The notes under the pieces were generated by a model. That model had not been told where the DNA came from. It did no database searches and was given only the letters and a program-made list of their open reading frames with translations. 64,000 nucleotides of DNA from Elusimicrobiota bacterium (GTDB taxonomy: Bacteria > Elusimicrobiota > Elusimicrobia > UBA1565 > UBA9628), in assembly GCA_028868375.1 (NCBI GenBank), contig JAGWUP010000001.1, forward strand, positions 230,146 to 294,145, given 5' to 3'. The position numbers and the translations under genes were made by a program. Shown piece by piece: positions 49,600 through 57,285 of this stretch; within the stretch, counting starts at the first letter, position 1, and each line of letters begins with the position of its first letter.

Positions 49600-50622
49600 A
49601 TGCCAGCCTTCCCCTTGAAAGACAAAGTGGCGCCGATCGTGTGGAGGGGGGATCGCCTGCGGGTCTTGGACCAAAGACTGCTGCCGCGCCGCGTCTCCTA
49701 CATCGACTGCCGCACCGCGCAGGACGTCGCCCGCGCCACCGCAGAGATGGCGCTGCGCGGAGCCCCCTTGATCGGCTGCGCCGCGGCCTACGGGATGGCC
49801 CTGGCCGCCCGCCGCGGCCGGCGCGAGCTTCCGGAAGCCGCCGCCGCCTTGAAGGCCGCGCGCCCCACGGCCGTCAACCTGGCCCACGCCGTCGACCACA
49901 TGCTCGCCGCCGCCAGGCAGGCCGACGGATCCCTGGCGCGAGAACTCGAGCGGCAGGCGCGGGACTATTATCAAGCCGACCTGCGCGCCAACCAGACGAT
50001 GGCGCGCCTGGGCGCCGCCCTCCTGCGCAAGAAAACGCGCGTGATCACCTACTGCAACGCCGGCGCCCTGGCCACCTCCGGCCTCGGCACCTCGCTGGGG
50101 GTCATTCGATACGCCCACCATCTGGGCAAGGTGGAGCACGTCTACGCCTGCGAGACGCGGCCCTACCTGCAGGGCAGCCGCCTGACCTTGTGGGAGCTCA
50201 TGAACGGCGGGGTGCCCTGCACGCTCATCACCGACAACATGGCGGCCCACATGATGAAGCTGGGCGGCATCGGCGCCATCTTCGTGGGCGCGGACCGCAT
50301 CGCCGCCAACGCCGACGTCTGCAACAAGATCGGCACCTACGGCCTGGCCATCCTGGCCAAGTACCACCGCATTCCATTCTACGTCGTCGCCCCGACCTCC
50401 ACGATCGACCCGGCGACCCCCGTCGGCGACGCCATCCCGATCGAGGAGCGCAGCGCGGCCGAGATCGTGCGTATACAGGGCCGCGAGATCGCGCCGAAGG
50501 GAGCCGCCGCCCGCCATTTCGCCTTCGACGTGACTCCCCGCTCCCTCGTCACGGCCATCGTCACGGAGCGCGGAATCATCCGGCCCGCCGGAGCGCGCGC
50601 CCTGCGCCGGGTTCTCTCATGA
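49600..50622 (+). CDS. mtnA: S-methyl-5-thioribose-1-phosphate isomerase
   Basis: A 340-residue aldose-ketose isomerase of the methionine salvage pathway. Family motifs: RGAPLIGCAAAYGMAL, RPTAVNLAHAVDHM, ITYCNAGALATSGLGTSLGVIR with the catalytic Cys, GGVPCTLITDNMAAHMM and GADRIAANADVCNKIGTY with the catalytic Asp. Length is normal. The related eIF2B-type translation factors lack these residues. Its stop overlaps the pyruvate kinase start (ATGA 50619-50622). Confidence 0.94.
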   Translation: MPAFPLKDKVAPIVWRGDRLRVLDQRLLPRRVSYIDCRTAQDVARATAEMALRGAPLIGCAAAYGMALAARRGRRELPEAAAALKAARPTAVNLAHAVDHMLAAARQADGSLARELERQARDYYQADLRANQTMARLGAALLRKKTRVITYCNAGALATSGLGTSLGVIRYAHHLGKVEHVYACETRPYLQGSRLTLWELMNGGVPCTLITDNMAAHMMKLGGIGAIFVGADRIAANADVCNKIGTYGLAILAKYHRIPFYVVAPTSTIDPATPVGDAIPIEERSAAEIVRIQGREIAPKGAAARHFAFDVTPRSLVTAIVTERGIIRPAGARALRRVLS

Positions 50623-52088
50623 GCCCGCTCGTCGGCCGCGGGAGGCTGCTGCGCCCCAAGATGACGAAGATCCTGGTCACCATCGGCCCCGCCTCCTCCA
50701 GGACCGAGGTCGTAGCGCGGCTCTTGCGCTCCGGCGCCAACGCCTTCCGCCTCAATTGCTCGCACGCCTCGATGCGGGAGCTGGTGGACCTCGTCCGGCT
50801 CATCCGCAAGACCTCCGAGCGCATCAAGCTGCCCTGCTCGATCATGATGGACCTGCAGGGCCCGCGCCTGCGCGTCGGGCGCCTGCGCAACGGCGAGCCG
50901 GTCCTGCTCAAGAAGGGAGCCCCGCTGCGCATCACGACCCTGGACGTGCCCGGCACCGCCGAGGAGATCTCGACGACCTTCTCCAAGCTGCCGCAGACCG
51001 TCTCCAAGGACTCGCGCATCCTGCTTGACGACGGCTCCATCGCCCTGCGCGTCCTGCGCTCGACGGCCACCAGCGTGGACTGCGAGGTCGTCGTCGGCGG
51101 GCTGCTCAAGGAGCACAAGGGCATCAACCTGCCGGGAGCCGAGATCGACCTGCCCGCGCTGACGGCCAAGGACGTCCGGGACCTCAAGATGGGCCTGCGC
51201 CTGGGCCTGGATCACGTCGCCCTCTCCTTCGTTCGCAGCCCCGACGACATCCTGCGGGCGCGCCGCATCATCAAGAAAGCCGGCTCGACGATGAAGATCA
51301 TCGCCAAGATCGAGCATCCCCTGGCCTTGATCCGCATCCATCCGATCCTCGACGCCTCCGACGGCATCATGGTGGCGCGCGGGGATCTCGCCGTGGAGCT
51401 CTCTCCGGCCGACGTCCCCGCCGCGCAAAAGCAGCTCGTGGCCAAGGCCAACGAGGCCGGCAAGATCTGCATCGTCGCCACCCAGATGCTCGAGTCGATG
51501 ATCAGCCATCCCCAGCCCACCCGCGCCGAGGCCTCCGACGTCGCCAACGCCATCTACGACGGCGCCGACGTGGTGATGCTCTCCGGCGAGACGGCGGTCG
51601 GCCTCTATCCGGTCGAGGCGGTCAACGTCATGGCGGACATCATCCGCAAGGCCGAGAATTCCCAGTTCAAGTACCGCCGCATCCCGCAGGGGCTGTCGGA
51701 CAGCAAGGAGACGGGCTTCGCCCACGCCCTGGCGCGGGCCGCCCACGACGCCTGCGACGTCACCGGGGCCGACGCCATCCTCGTCTACACCTTGACCGGC
51801 TGGTCGGCCAGGGTGATGTCGAAGTACCGCCCCAACGCCCCCATCTACGCCCTGACCCCGCTGAGGTCGACCTTCAACCAGCTGGCGCTCTATTGGGGCA
51901 TCACTCCCGTGGTCTGCCCGCTCAGAAAATCGACGGACGCGATGATCGCCAACGGTGAGCGCCTGCTGCGCGGCTACGGCCTGCTCAAGAACGGGGAGAC
52001 CGTCCTCATCACGGCGGGGGGAACGGCCAAGCACAAGGCCTCGAACATGCTGAAAATCCAAGTGATCGGCTCGATGGCCTATCGCTAG
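50619..52088 (+). CDS. pyk: Pyruvate kinase
   Basis: A 489-residue glycolytic enzyme that converts phosphoenolpyruvate and ADP to pyruvate and ATP. Motifs: TKILVTIGPASSRTEVV, NAFRLNCSHAS, IMMDLQGPRLRVG, the catalytic IIAKIEHPLALIRI and IMVARGDLAVELSPADVPAAQKQL, and the family signature VVMLSGETAVGLYPVEAV. The C-terminal allosteric domain (DAILVYTLTGWSARVMSKYRPNAPIYALTPL) is present. It starts with an ATG overlapping the mtnA stop. Confidence 0.95.
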   Translation: MSPLVGRGRLLRPKMTKILVTIGPASSRTEVVARLLRSGANAFRLNCSHASMRELVDLVRLIRKTSERIKLPCSIMMDLQGPRLRVGRLRNGEPVLLKKGAPLRITTLDVPGTAEEISTTFSKLPQTVSKDSRILLDDGSIALRVLRSTATSVDCEVVVGGLLKEHKGINLPGAEIDLPALTAKDVRDLKMGLRLGLDHVALSFVRSPDDILRARRIIKKAGSTMKIIAKIEHPLALIRIHPILDASDGIMVARGDLAVELSPADVPAAQKQLVAKANEAGKICIVATQMLESMISHPQPTRAEASDVANAIYDGADVVMLSGETAVGLYPVEAVNVMADIIRKAENSQFKYRRIPQGLSDSKETGFAHALARAAHDACDVTGADAILVYTLTGWSARVMSKYRPNAPIYALTPLRSTFNQLALYWGITPVVCPLRKSTDAMIANGERLLRGYGLLKNGETVLITAGGTAKHKASNMLKIQVIGSMAYR

Positions 52089-52104
52089 CGCGGCGTCCGG
52101 CTCC

Positions 52105-52458
52105 GTGTCCCCTTGCGCCCGCCGCCTGCGCCTCGTCCTGATCACGGCCCCCGGCTCGACCCTGGCCCGAAGCCTGGCCAAGGAGCTGGTCCGCCGCCGC
52201 CTGGCGGCCTGCGTCAACCTCTTGCCTGGCGCGACCTCCTACTACGTCTGGAAGGGGCGCTTGAACGAAGACCGGGAGTGCTTGCTGCTGGCCAAGACCG
52301 CGGCCTCCGCCCTGCCGGCGCTCAAGCGCTTCGTGCGCTCACGCCATCCGGCCGACGTCCCGGAAATCATCTCGCTTTCCATCGCGGGAGGAGACGCGAG
52401 CTACCTTCAGTGGGTGGCGGCCTCCGCGACCGGCAGCGCGCGCCGAGCCGGCGCCTGA
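52105..52458 (+). CDS. cutA: CutA-like divalent-cation tolerance protein
   Basis: A 117-residue CutA1 of normal size: VLITAPGSTLARSLAKELVRRRLAACVNLLPGATSYYVWKGRLNEDRECLLLAKTAASALPALKRFVRSRHPADVPEIISLSI. CutA forms a very stable trimer related to PII proteins; its role in metal tolerance is old and not fully proven. The GTG start follows pyk by 16 bases, and its stop overlaps the maf start (TGATG). Confidence 0.92.
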   Translation: MSPCARRLRLVLITAPGSTLARSLAKELVRRRLAACVNLLPGATSYYVWKGRLNEDRECLLLAKTAASALPALKRFVRSRHPADVPEIISLSIAGGDASYLQWVAASATGSARRAGA

Positions 52459-53009
52459 TGCTGATCCTGGCCTCCGCCTCGCCGCAGCGCCGGCGGCTGC
52501 TGCGCAAGGCCGGCATGCGCTTTAAAATCGTGCCCAGCGGGGTCGGCGAGAATTGCCGGGAGCGCAATCCGCGCCGCTTGGTGGCCCTCCTGGCCCGGCG
52601 CAAGGCCCTGGCGGTCGCCAAGCGCCGCCCCGGCGACGTCGTCCTGGGGGCGGACACCCTGGTCGTCTGCCGCGGCCGGATCATCGGCAAGCCGCGAAAC
52701 CGGGCGCACGCCCGGCGCATCCTGATGCTGCTCAACGGAAGCTGGCAGCGCGTCTACACCGGCGTCGCCGTCGCCGCCCGGGGCGGCAAGCGCGTGCGCT
52801 CCGCCGTCGTGGTCTCGCGCGTGAAGGCCCGCAGGCTGTCGGAGGGGGAGCTGGCCCGCTACGCCGGCAAGCACCTGGACAAGGCCGGCGCCTACGCGGT
52901 CCAGGACCATGGCGACCCCTTCATCGAGCGCATCGAGGGTCCCGTCGACAACGTGATCGGCCTTCCCGTCGAAGCGGCGAAAGAGCTGATCGCCAAGTTG
53001 ACTCGGTAA
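52458..53009 (+). CDS. maf: Maf-family nucleoside triphosphate pyrophosphatase
   Basis: A 183-residue Maf protein that hydrolyses non-canonical or pyrimidine nucleoside triphosphates. Motifs: LILASASPQRRRLLRKAGM at the start (SxSPRR-type, binding the phosphates), DVVLGADTLVVCRGRIIGKP with the catalytic Asp, VYTGVAV and the C-terminal GAYAVQDHGDPFIERIEGPVDNVIGLPV. The ATG overlaps the cutA stop. It closes the mtnA-pyk-cutA-maf run; the next gene converges. Confidence 0.94.
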   Translation: MLILASASPQRRRLLRKAGMRFKIVPSGVGENCRERNPRRLVALLARRKALAVAKRRPGDVVLGADTLVVCRGRIIGKPRNRAHARRILMLLNGSWQRVYTGVAVAARGGKRVRSAVVVSRVKARRLSEGELARYAGKHLDKAGAYAVQDHGDPFIERIEGPVDNVIGLPVEAAKELIAKLTR

Positions 53010-53018
53010 GGCCGGCCT

Positions 53019-54434
53019 TCACAACAGGTTCGGCTGCTGGGAGGGAAGCAGGAAGTAGAAGCGGGCGCCGCGCGGCTCGGCGTCCTCGACGCCGATGGTC
53101 CCCTCGTGCCGCAGCACGACCTTCTCGCAGAAGGCCAGGCCCAGGCCGACGTTGCCGACGTGGCGCTTGATGTCCTTCTGGAAGAACTTGCGGAAGAGCT
53201 CGCTTCTGGCCTCCGCGGGCACGCCGGGACCGGAGTCGCAGACGGTGACGCGCACCAGCCCCTGCTCCGGCGCGGCCGCCAGGGTGATCGCCCCGCCCGC
53301 CGGGGTGTGCTCGACGGCGTTGTGCGTGAGGTTGTCGAGGACGCGGCGCAAAAGGGCGGGATCCCCCAAGACGCGCGGCAGGGGGGCTCGGGGAAGTTTC
53401 ACGAGGAGCCGCTGCTTGCGCTCGGCGGCGACCAGGGCGAAGTCCTTGGCGCAGGCCTCGAGCAGCGCCGCCATGTCGACGGCGGAGCGCTCGCGCAGGC
53501 CGGAGACCTCCTCCAGGCGCGCCAATTGCAGGACGTCCTCGACCATGCGCTGCAGGCGCTGGGAGGAGAGATCCAAGAGCTCGAAGGTGCGCCGGGGGGA
53601 TCCCGGCGGCGCCGGCGCTCCCGTGTCCGCCAGCTCCCCCAAGTGCTCCCGCAGCAGCGCGATGCCGGAGCGGATCACGGTCAGCGGGGTCTTGAGATCG
53701 TGCACGAGCATCGCGGACAGCTCTTGTTTCTCGCGCTCCAGCTCGCGCCGGCGCAGGATCTCGCTCTTGAGGGAGGCGCCGAGGCGGTTGAAGGCGGCGG
53801 CCAGCCTGGCGACCTCGTCCGAGCCGCCGGACGCGCGCAGGGGCTTGAACTCCAGCGGGTCTCGAGAAAGCACCTCGATGCGCGGCACGATCCTCTCGAT
53901 GCGCAAAGCGAACCACGCCCCGATCAGCCAGGCCAGCAAAGTGATCGCCAGCAAGGCCATGAAGGTCGAGCGCACCGCCTGGCCGGCGATCTCGCGCAGC
54001 CGCGCCTCCAGCGGTCCGGTCCGAAAGCCGATCTCAAGCCTCCCCTCGCGCCGGCCGCGCAGCACGACGGATTTCTCCACGTCGTAGACGCCGTCTCTCA
54101 CCCGCTCGAGCGCCAGCCCGGGATGGGGCTTGCGCCCAAGCAGGGAAGCCGTGTCGAAGCGCTCCAGCAAGCGGCGGCCCCGCGCGTCGACGACGCTGAT
54201 CTCGGCGATGTCGGTGTGCCGCAGCATCTGGTCGAGGCCGCGGCCCAGGCCGACCCCAGCGCGGACCTGCGACTCCACCAGGGCCTTGACGGCCGCCGTG
54301 GCGGCCTCCGCCAGTCGGCGCTCGCGCTCGTAGGCGACGGAGCGCAGCTCGTGCAGATGGTTGTACTGGAGGCCGCCGGCGATGGCGAGTCCGAAGAGGA
54401 AAAAGACGAGCGAGAGACGGTGGGAAAGCCTCAT
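53019..54434 (-). CDS. Sensor histidine kinase with periplasmic sensor domain
   Basis: A 471-residue kinase. Membrane helices at about 5-25 (LSLVFFLFGLAIAGGL) and 160-180 (MALLAITLLAWLIGAWFAL) flank a periplasmic domain of about 135 residues. A HAMP domain follows (RIERIVPRIEVLSRDPLE), the H-box is VHDLKTPLTVIRSG, and the ATPase domain has LDNLTHNAVEHTPAGG, DSGPGVP and VGLGLAFCEKV. The ATG at 54434 is chosen because the membrane helix starts there. No response regulator lies beside it, so it is an orphan here. It converges on maf with nine bases between and diverges from the next kinase-like gene. Confidence 0.9.
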   Translation of the reverse strand: MRLSHRLSLVFFLFGLAIAGGLQYNHLHELRSVAYERERRLAEAATAAVKALVESQVRAGVGLGRGLDQMLRHTDIAEISVVDARGRRLLERFDTASLLGRKPHPGLALERVRDGVYDVEKSVVLRGRREGRLEIGFRTGPLEARLREIAGQAVRSTFMALLAITLLAWLIGAWFALRIERIVPRIEVLSRDPLEFKPLRASGGSDEVARLAAAFNRLGASLKSEILRRRELEREKQELSAMLVHDLKTPLTVIRSGIALLREHLGELADTGAPAPPGSPRRTFELLDLSSQRLQRMVEDVLQLARLEEVSGLRERSAVDMAALLEACAKDFALVAAERKQRLLVKLPRAPLPRVLGDPALLRRVLDNLTHNAVEHTPAGGAITLAAAPEQGLVRVTVCDSGPGVPAEARSELFRKFFQKDIKRHVGNVGLGLAFCEKVVLRHEGTIGVEDAEPRGARFYFLLPSQQPNLL

Positions 54435-54470
54435 GGGGTCCGCGGCGCACGCCAGTTTATCTTTTTTAGA

Positions 54471-54476
54471 TATACT
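54471..54476 (+). promoter_or_regulatory. -10 box of the 54486 gene
   Basis: TATACT at 54471-54476 ends nine bases before ATG 54486, with GGAAGA between as a possible ribosome site. The 51-base divergent region shows no better pair. Confidence 0.45.
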
Positions 54477-54485
54477 GCAGGAAGA

Positions 54486-55358
54486 ATGAGCCTCTTGGCC
54501 TTGCTCGCGCTTGCGGCGGCCGCCCTCGCCGGCGCTCTGGCGGGCGCTTTGGCTGCGCGGCGCCGCGCCCAGGCAGACCTCATCTCGGCGCGGGCCGTCT
54601 GGGGCGAGCTGCGCTTCTCCCAGATCGGGGAATTTTTGTCCTACATCCTCTACCAACTGCGCGAATACCAGGTCTCCGCGACCTCCTTGGTCGAGGCCGT
54701 GGCCCTCTCCGCCCCGAAGGACGACGCCGCGCTGGCCGAGCGCATCCAGCGATTGCGCCGCGTCATCCTGGAGCTCGACGCCAAGACCTCCCGCCTGCTG
54801 GGCGACAGAACCCCAGTGACCACGCGCGCCCGCGCGGTCCAGACGGTGGCATTAGGTAGTTTTACGCGGGAGGTCGCAAGACAAGCCGCCTTGGCCTTCG
54901 GCGCCCCGGCAGTCTCCTTGAGGCTGGTCGTAGAAAAGCCGGAAGCGGAGGCGACCTGCGAGATCACGACCCTGCGCGCCAGTCTTCTTGGCGCCCTGCA
55001 GAACGCCTTCGAGGCCTGCCTGGCTCGCGGAGGAGGCTCGATTGCGGTGACGACGCGCGCCGGGCAGGACCGCGGCGAAATCGAGATCGCCGACGACGCC
55101 GGCGCGGCGCCCGAGCGGCCGGAGGAGTTTTTCGAGCCCTTCTTCTCAAGCCGCCCCGGCTCCTCCAGTCTCGGACTGGGCCTGCCGATGGCCCGCCGCA
55201 TGATGGAGCGCCTGGGCGGCTCCATTCGCCTTGAGGCGAAAGGCGGGGGGATCGCGACGATTCTCGAGCTGCCCCTGTCGCGCAAGCTGCCCCTGGTGCG
55301 CAACGAGGAGTCGACCTGGGCCGGACGGCGAAAGACGCCGGCGATCGAGGCCCCATGA
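54486..55358 (+). CDS. Histidine-kinase-like ATPase domain protein
   Basis: A 290-residue protein with one N-terminal membrane helix (LLALLALAAAALAGALAGALA). It has a dimerisation-like helical region but the usual H-box histidine is not evident. The ATPase domain is clear: RASLLGALQNAFEACLARGGG (N-box), EIADDAGAAPERPEEFFEPFFSSRPGSSSLGLGLPMARRMMERLGGSIRLEAKGGGIATILELPL. It may act as a phosphatase or as a partner of another kinase rather than an autokinase. It overlaps the following SDR gene by ATGA. Confidence 0.8.
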   Translation: MSLLALLALAAAALAGALAGALAARRRAQADLISARAVWGELRFSQIGEFLSYILYQLREYQVSATSLVEAVALSAPKDDAALAERIQRLRRVILELDAKTSRLLGDRTPVTTRARAVQTVALGSFTREVARQAALAFGAPAVSLRLVVEKPEAEATCEITTLRASLLGALQNAFEACLARGGGSIAVTTRAGQDRGEIEIADDAGAAPERPEEFFEPFFSSRPGSSSLGLGLPMARRMMERLGGSIRLEAKGGGIATILELPLSRKLPLVRNEESTWAGRRKTPAIEAP

Positions 55359-56086
55359 CGCTGCAAGGACGCGCCGCCCTGGTGACGGGAGCCGCGAAAC
55401 GTCTCGGCCGCGCCTTGGCGGTGGCCCTCGCCCAACGCGGGGTCAGCGTCGGCATCCATTACGATCGCTCGCGCGCCGAGGCGGAGGAGCTGGCGCAGGG
55501 CTTGGCCGCGAGCTACGGCATCAGGGCCGCTGCGCTGCGCGCCGATCTGGCCGAGGCGGGCTCCTGCCGGCGCCTGATCGAGGAGGCGGACGACGCGCTG
55601 GGACGCTTGGACATCCTCGTCAACAACGCCTCCATCTACGAGCGCACCCCCTTCGAGACGGTCTGCGCGCGCGACTGGGACCGCCATCTTAACATCAATC
55701 TGCGCGCGCCCTTCCTGCTCAGCCAGGCCGCGGCGCCCCATTTGAGGAAGCGCCGGGGAGCCATCATCAACCTGGCCGACTGGTCCGCCCATCGCCCCTA
55801 CGCCGATTACATCCCCTACTGCGTCTCGAAGGCCGCCCTGCTCTGCCTCAACGCGGCCCTGGCGAAGAAGCTGTCCCCGGAGATCCGCGTCAACGCCATC
55901 CTGCCGGGTCCGGTGCTGCTGCCGGAGACAATCAGCGGCCCGCAGCGTCAAAGCATACGCCGCGCGACCCTGCTGCAAAAGCTGGGAACGCCCGACGAGG
56001 TCGTCAAGGCGGCGCTCTATCTATTGGAATCCGATTTCGTCACCGGCGCCGAGCTCGCCGTCGACGGCGGCCGGCTGATCGCCTAG
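55355..56086 (+). CDS. Short-chain dehydrogenase, pteridine-reductase-like
   Basis: A 243-residue NADP-dependent SDR. Cofactor site VTGAAKRLGRALAVAL with R in TGxxxRxG, HYDRSRAEAEEL, catalytic YIPYCVSKAALLCL (YxxxK), NNAS and NAILPGPVLLPE. GIHYDRS and the TGAAKRLGRA pattern are like FolM/PTR1 pteridine reductases, which reduce dihydropterins or dihydrofolate. The next gene, five bases away, is a 6-pyruvoyl-tetrahydropterin synthase-like enzyme, which supports a pterin substrate. General SDR assignment is certain; substrate is an inference. Confidence 0.85.
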   Translation: MTLQGRAALVTGAAKRLGRALAVALAQRGVSVGIHYDRSRAEAEELAQGLAASYGIRAAALRADLAEAGSCRRLIEEADDALGRLDILVNNASIYERTPFETVCARDWDRHLNINLRAPFLLSQAAAPHLRKRRGAIINLADWSAHRPYADYIPYCVSKAALLCLNAALAKKLSPEIRVNAILPGPVLLPETISGPQRQSIRRATLLQKLGTPDEVVKAALYLLESDFVTGAELAVDGGRLIA

Positions 56087-56090
56087 CGCC

Positions 56091-56495
56091 ATGTACCGCG
56101 TCACTCGCGTCATCCATTTCTGCTACGGCCACCGCCTGCTGGACTACGAAGGCAAGTGCCGCCACCCGCACGGCCATAACGGAAAAATCGAGATCTCGAT
56201 GAGCGGGCGGCGCCTGGATCGGCGCGGCATGGTGATGGACTTCGAGGAGATCAAGCGCGCCGTGCAGCGCTGGGTCGACGAGGAGCTGGACCACAAGATG
56301 CTGCTCGACAAGAGGGACCCCTTGGCCGCCCTCCTGCGCGATTTGGGCGAGCCGGTCGTCGCCATGGAGGCCAACCCCACCGCCGAGAACATCGCGCGCT
56401 TGATCTTCGAGCACGCCCGCGAGAGCGGCTTGCCGGTGGCCTCGGTGCGGCTGTGGGAAACCGCCAACTCCTTCGCCGAGTACGCGGGGGAGTGA
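56091..56495 (+). CDS. queD: 6-carboxytetrahydropterin synthase / PTPS family (QueD-like)
   Basis: A 134-residue enzyme of the QueD/PTPS family. The zinc ligands and catalytic Cys are in HFCYGHRLLDYEGKCRHPHGHNGKIEI (His in the first strand, Cys, then HGH), followed by GMVMDFEEIKRAV, DEELDHKMLL with the catalytic Asp-His, NPTAENIARLIFE and VRLWETANSFAEY. QueD makes the queuosine precursor from dihydroneopterin triphosphate; related PTPS enzymes act in tetrahydrobiopterin or folate synthesis. No other queuosine gene is nearby, and the pteridine reductase-like neighbour leaves both options open. Confidence 0.9.
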   Translation: MYRVTRVIHFCYGHRLLDYEGKCRHPHGHNGKIEISMSGRRLDRRGMVMDFEEIKRAVQRWVDEELDHKMLLDKRDPLAALLRDLGEPVVAMEANPTAENIARLIFEHARESGLPVASVRLWETANSFAEYAGE

Positions 56496-57277
56496 TGCCC
56501 GTTTTCTTCCGCCTCCTGCTGGCCGGACTGGCCGCCTCCCCGGCCTTCGCCGCTCCGCGGCAGGGGCTGGAAGAAAAGCTCCTGGCCGTCCTGGACTCCG
56601 ATCCCAGCCCGCAAAACCGCGCCGAGGCCGCCCTGGGCCTGGGCCAGGCCGAGATGCGCGACTCTCAGGCCCTCGACGCCCTCTCGAGGGCCTGCCTGGC
56701 GGATCCAAGCCGGGAGGTGCGCCGGCAGGCGGCCCTGGGCGTTTTAAGCTTCGATGGAGAAGTGGCCGCCGACGCCGCCCTGGCCTGCCTTAAGGCCGAG
56801 CGCGGCGCCTCCGTGCGGCGCGACATCGTCGCCGCCTTGGCGCTCTCGCCGGTCCATCGCGACGACAGCGACGTGACCATCGCCTTGGCTTCCCTCCTTT
56901 CCGGCGACGAGGACGCCTCGGTGCGGCAGGCCGCCGCCCGCGGCCTGGGCTTGCGCGGCGACCTGAGGGCGCTGCCCGCCCTCAAGAAAGCCGCCTCCGA
57001 TCCCAAGGCCGCCGTGCGCCGCGCGGCGAAGGCCGCCGCGGCCCTCCTCTCCAAGCCCCGCAGCCTCGCCCGGCGCACGGGCAAGCGCATCCGCGATCAA
57101 TTCTCCGCGGTCAAGGGCCGCGACCGCTGCCTGGGCGGGGCCGGCTGGTGCGAGTGCGGCAAGGGCCCGATGCATCCGCGCCCAGTCTGCATGTCGCGCG
57201 CCGACTGCGCCCACACCTACGCGAACTCCTACCGGCCGCTGGGCTACGTCTGCACCTGGGACGGGCAGAGGCCCTAG
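56495..57277 (+). CDS. Exported HEAT-repeat protein with Cys-rich tail
   Basis: A 260-residue protein with signal peptide FFRLLLAGLAASPAFA. Residues about 40-180 are four or five HEAT/PBS-lyase-like repeats (SQALDALSRACLADPSREVRRQAALGVL; DASVRQAAARGLGLRGDLRALPALKKAASDPKAAVRRAA). The last 50 residues are a separate domain with six cysteines (CLGGAGWCECGKGP, CMSRADC and VCTW) that could form three disulfides. It starts at ATG overlapping the queD stop and ends nine bases before the convergent giant gene. Function unknown; probably a periplasmic protein-binding scaffold. Confidence 0.78.
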   Translation: MPVFFRLLLAGLAASPAFAAPRQGLEEKLLAVLDSDPSPQNRAEAALGLGQAEMRDSQALDALSRACLADPSREVRRQAALGVLSFDGEVAADAALACLKAERGASVRRDIVAALALSPVHRDDSDVTIALASLLSGDEDASVRQAAARGLGLRGDLRALPALKKAASDPKAAVRRAAKAAAALLSKPRSLARRTGKRIRDQFSAVKGRDRCLGGAGWCECGKGPMHPRPVCMSRADCAHTYANSYRPLGYVCTWDGQRP

Positions 57278-57285
57278 GCGGCGCG

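Noticed and set aside
54435..54656. Longer start for the minus-strand histidine kinase
   Set aside because: The added 74 residues lie over the 5' part of the divergent gene, are not hydrophobic and resemble no kinase N-terminus; the membrane helix begins at 54434.
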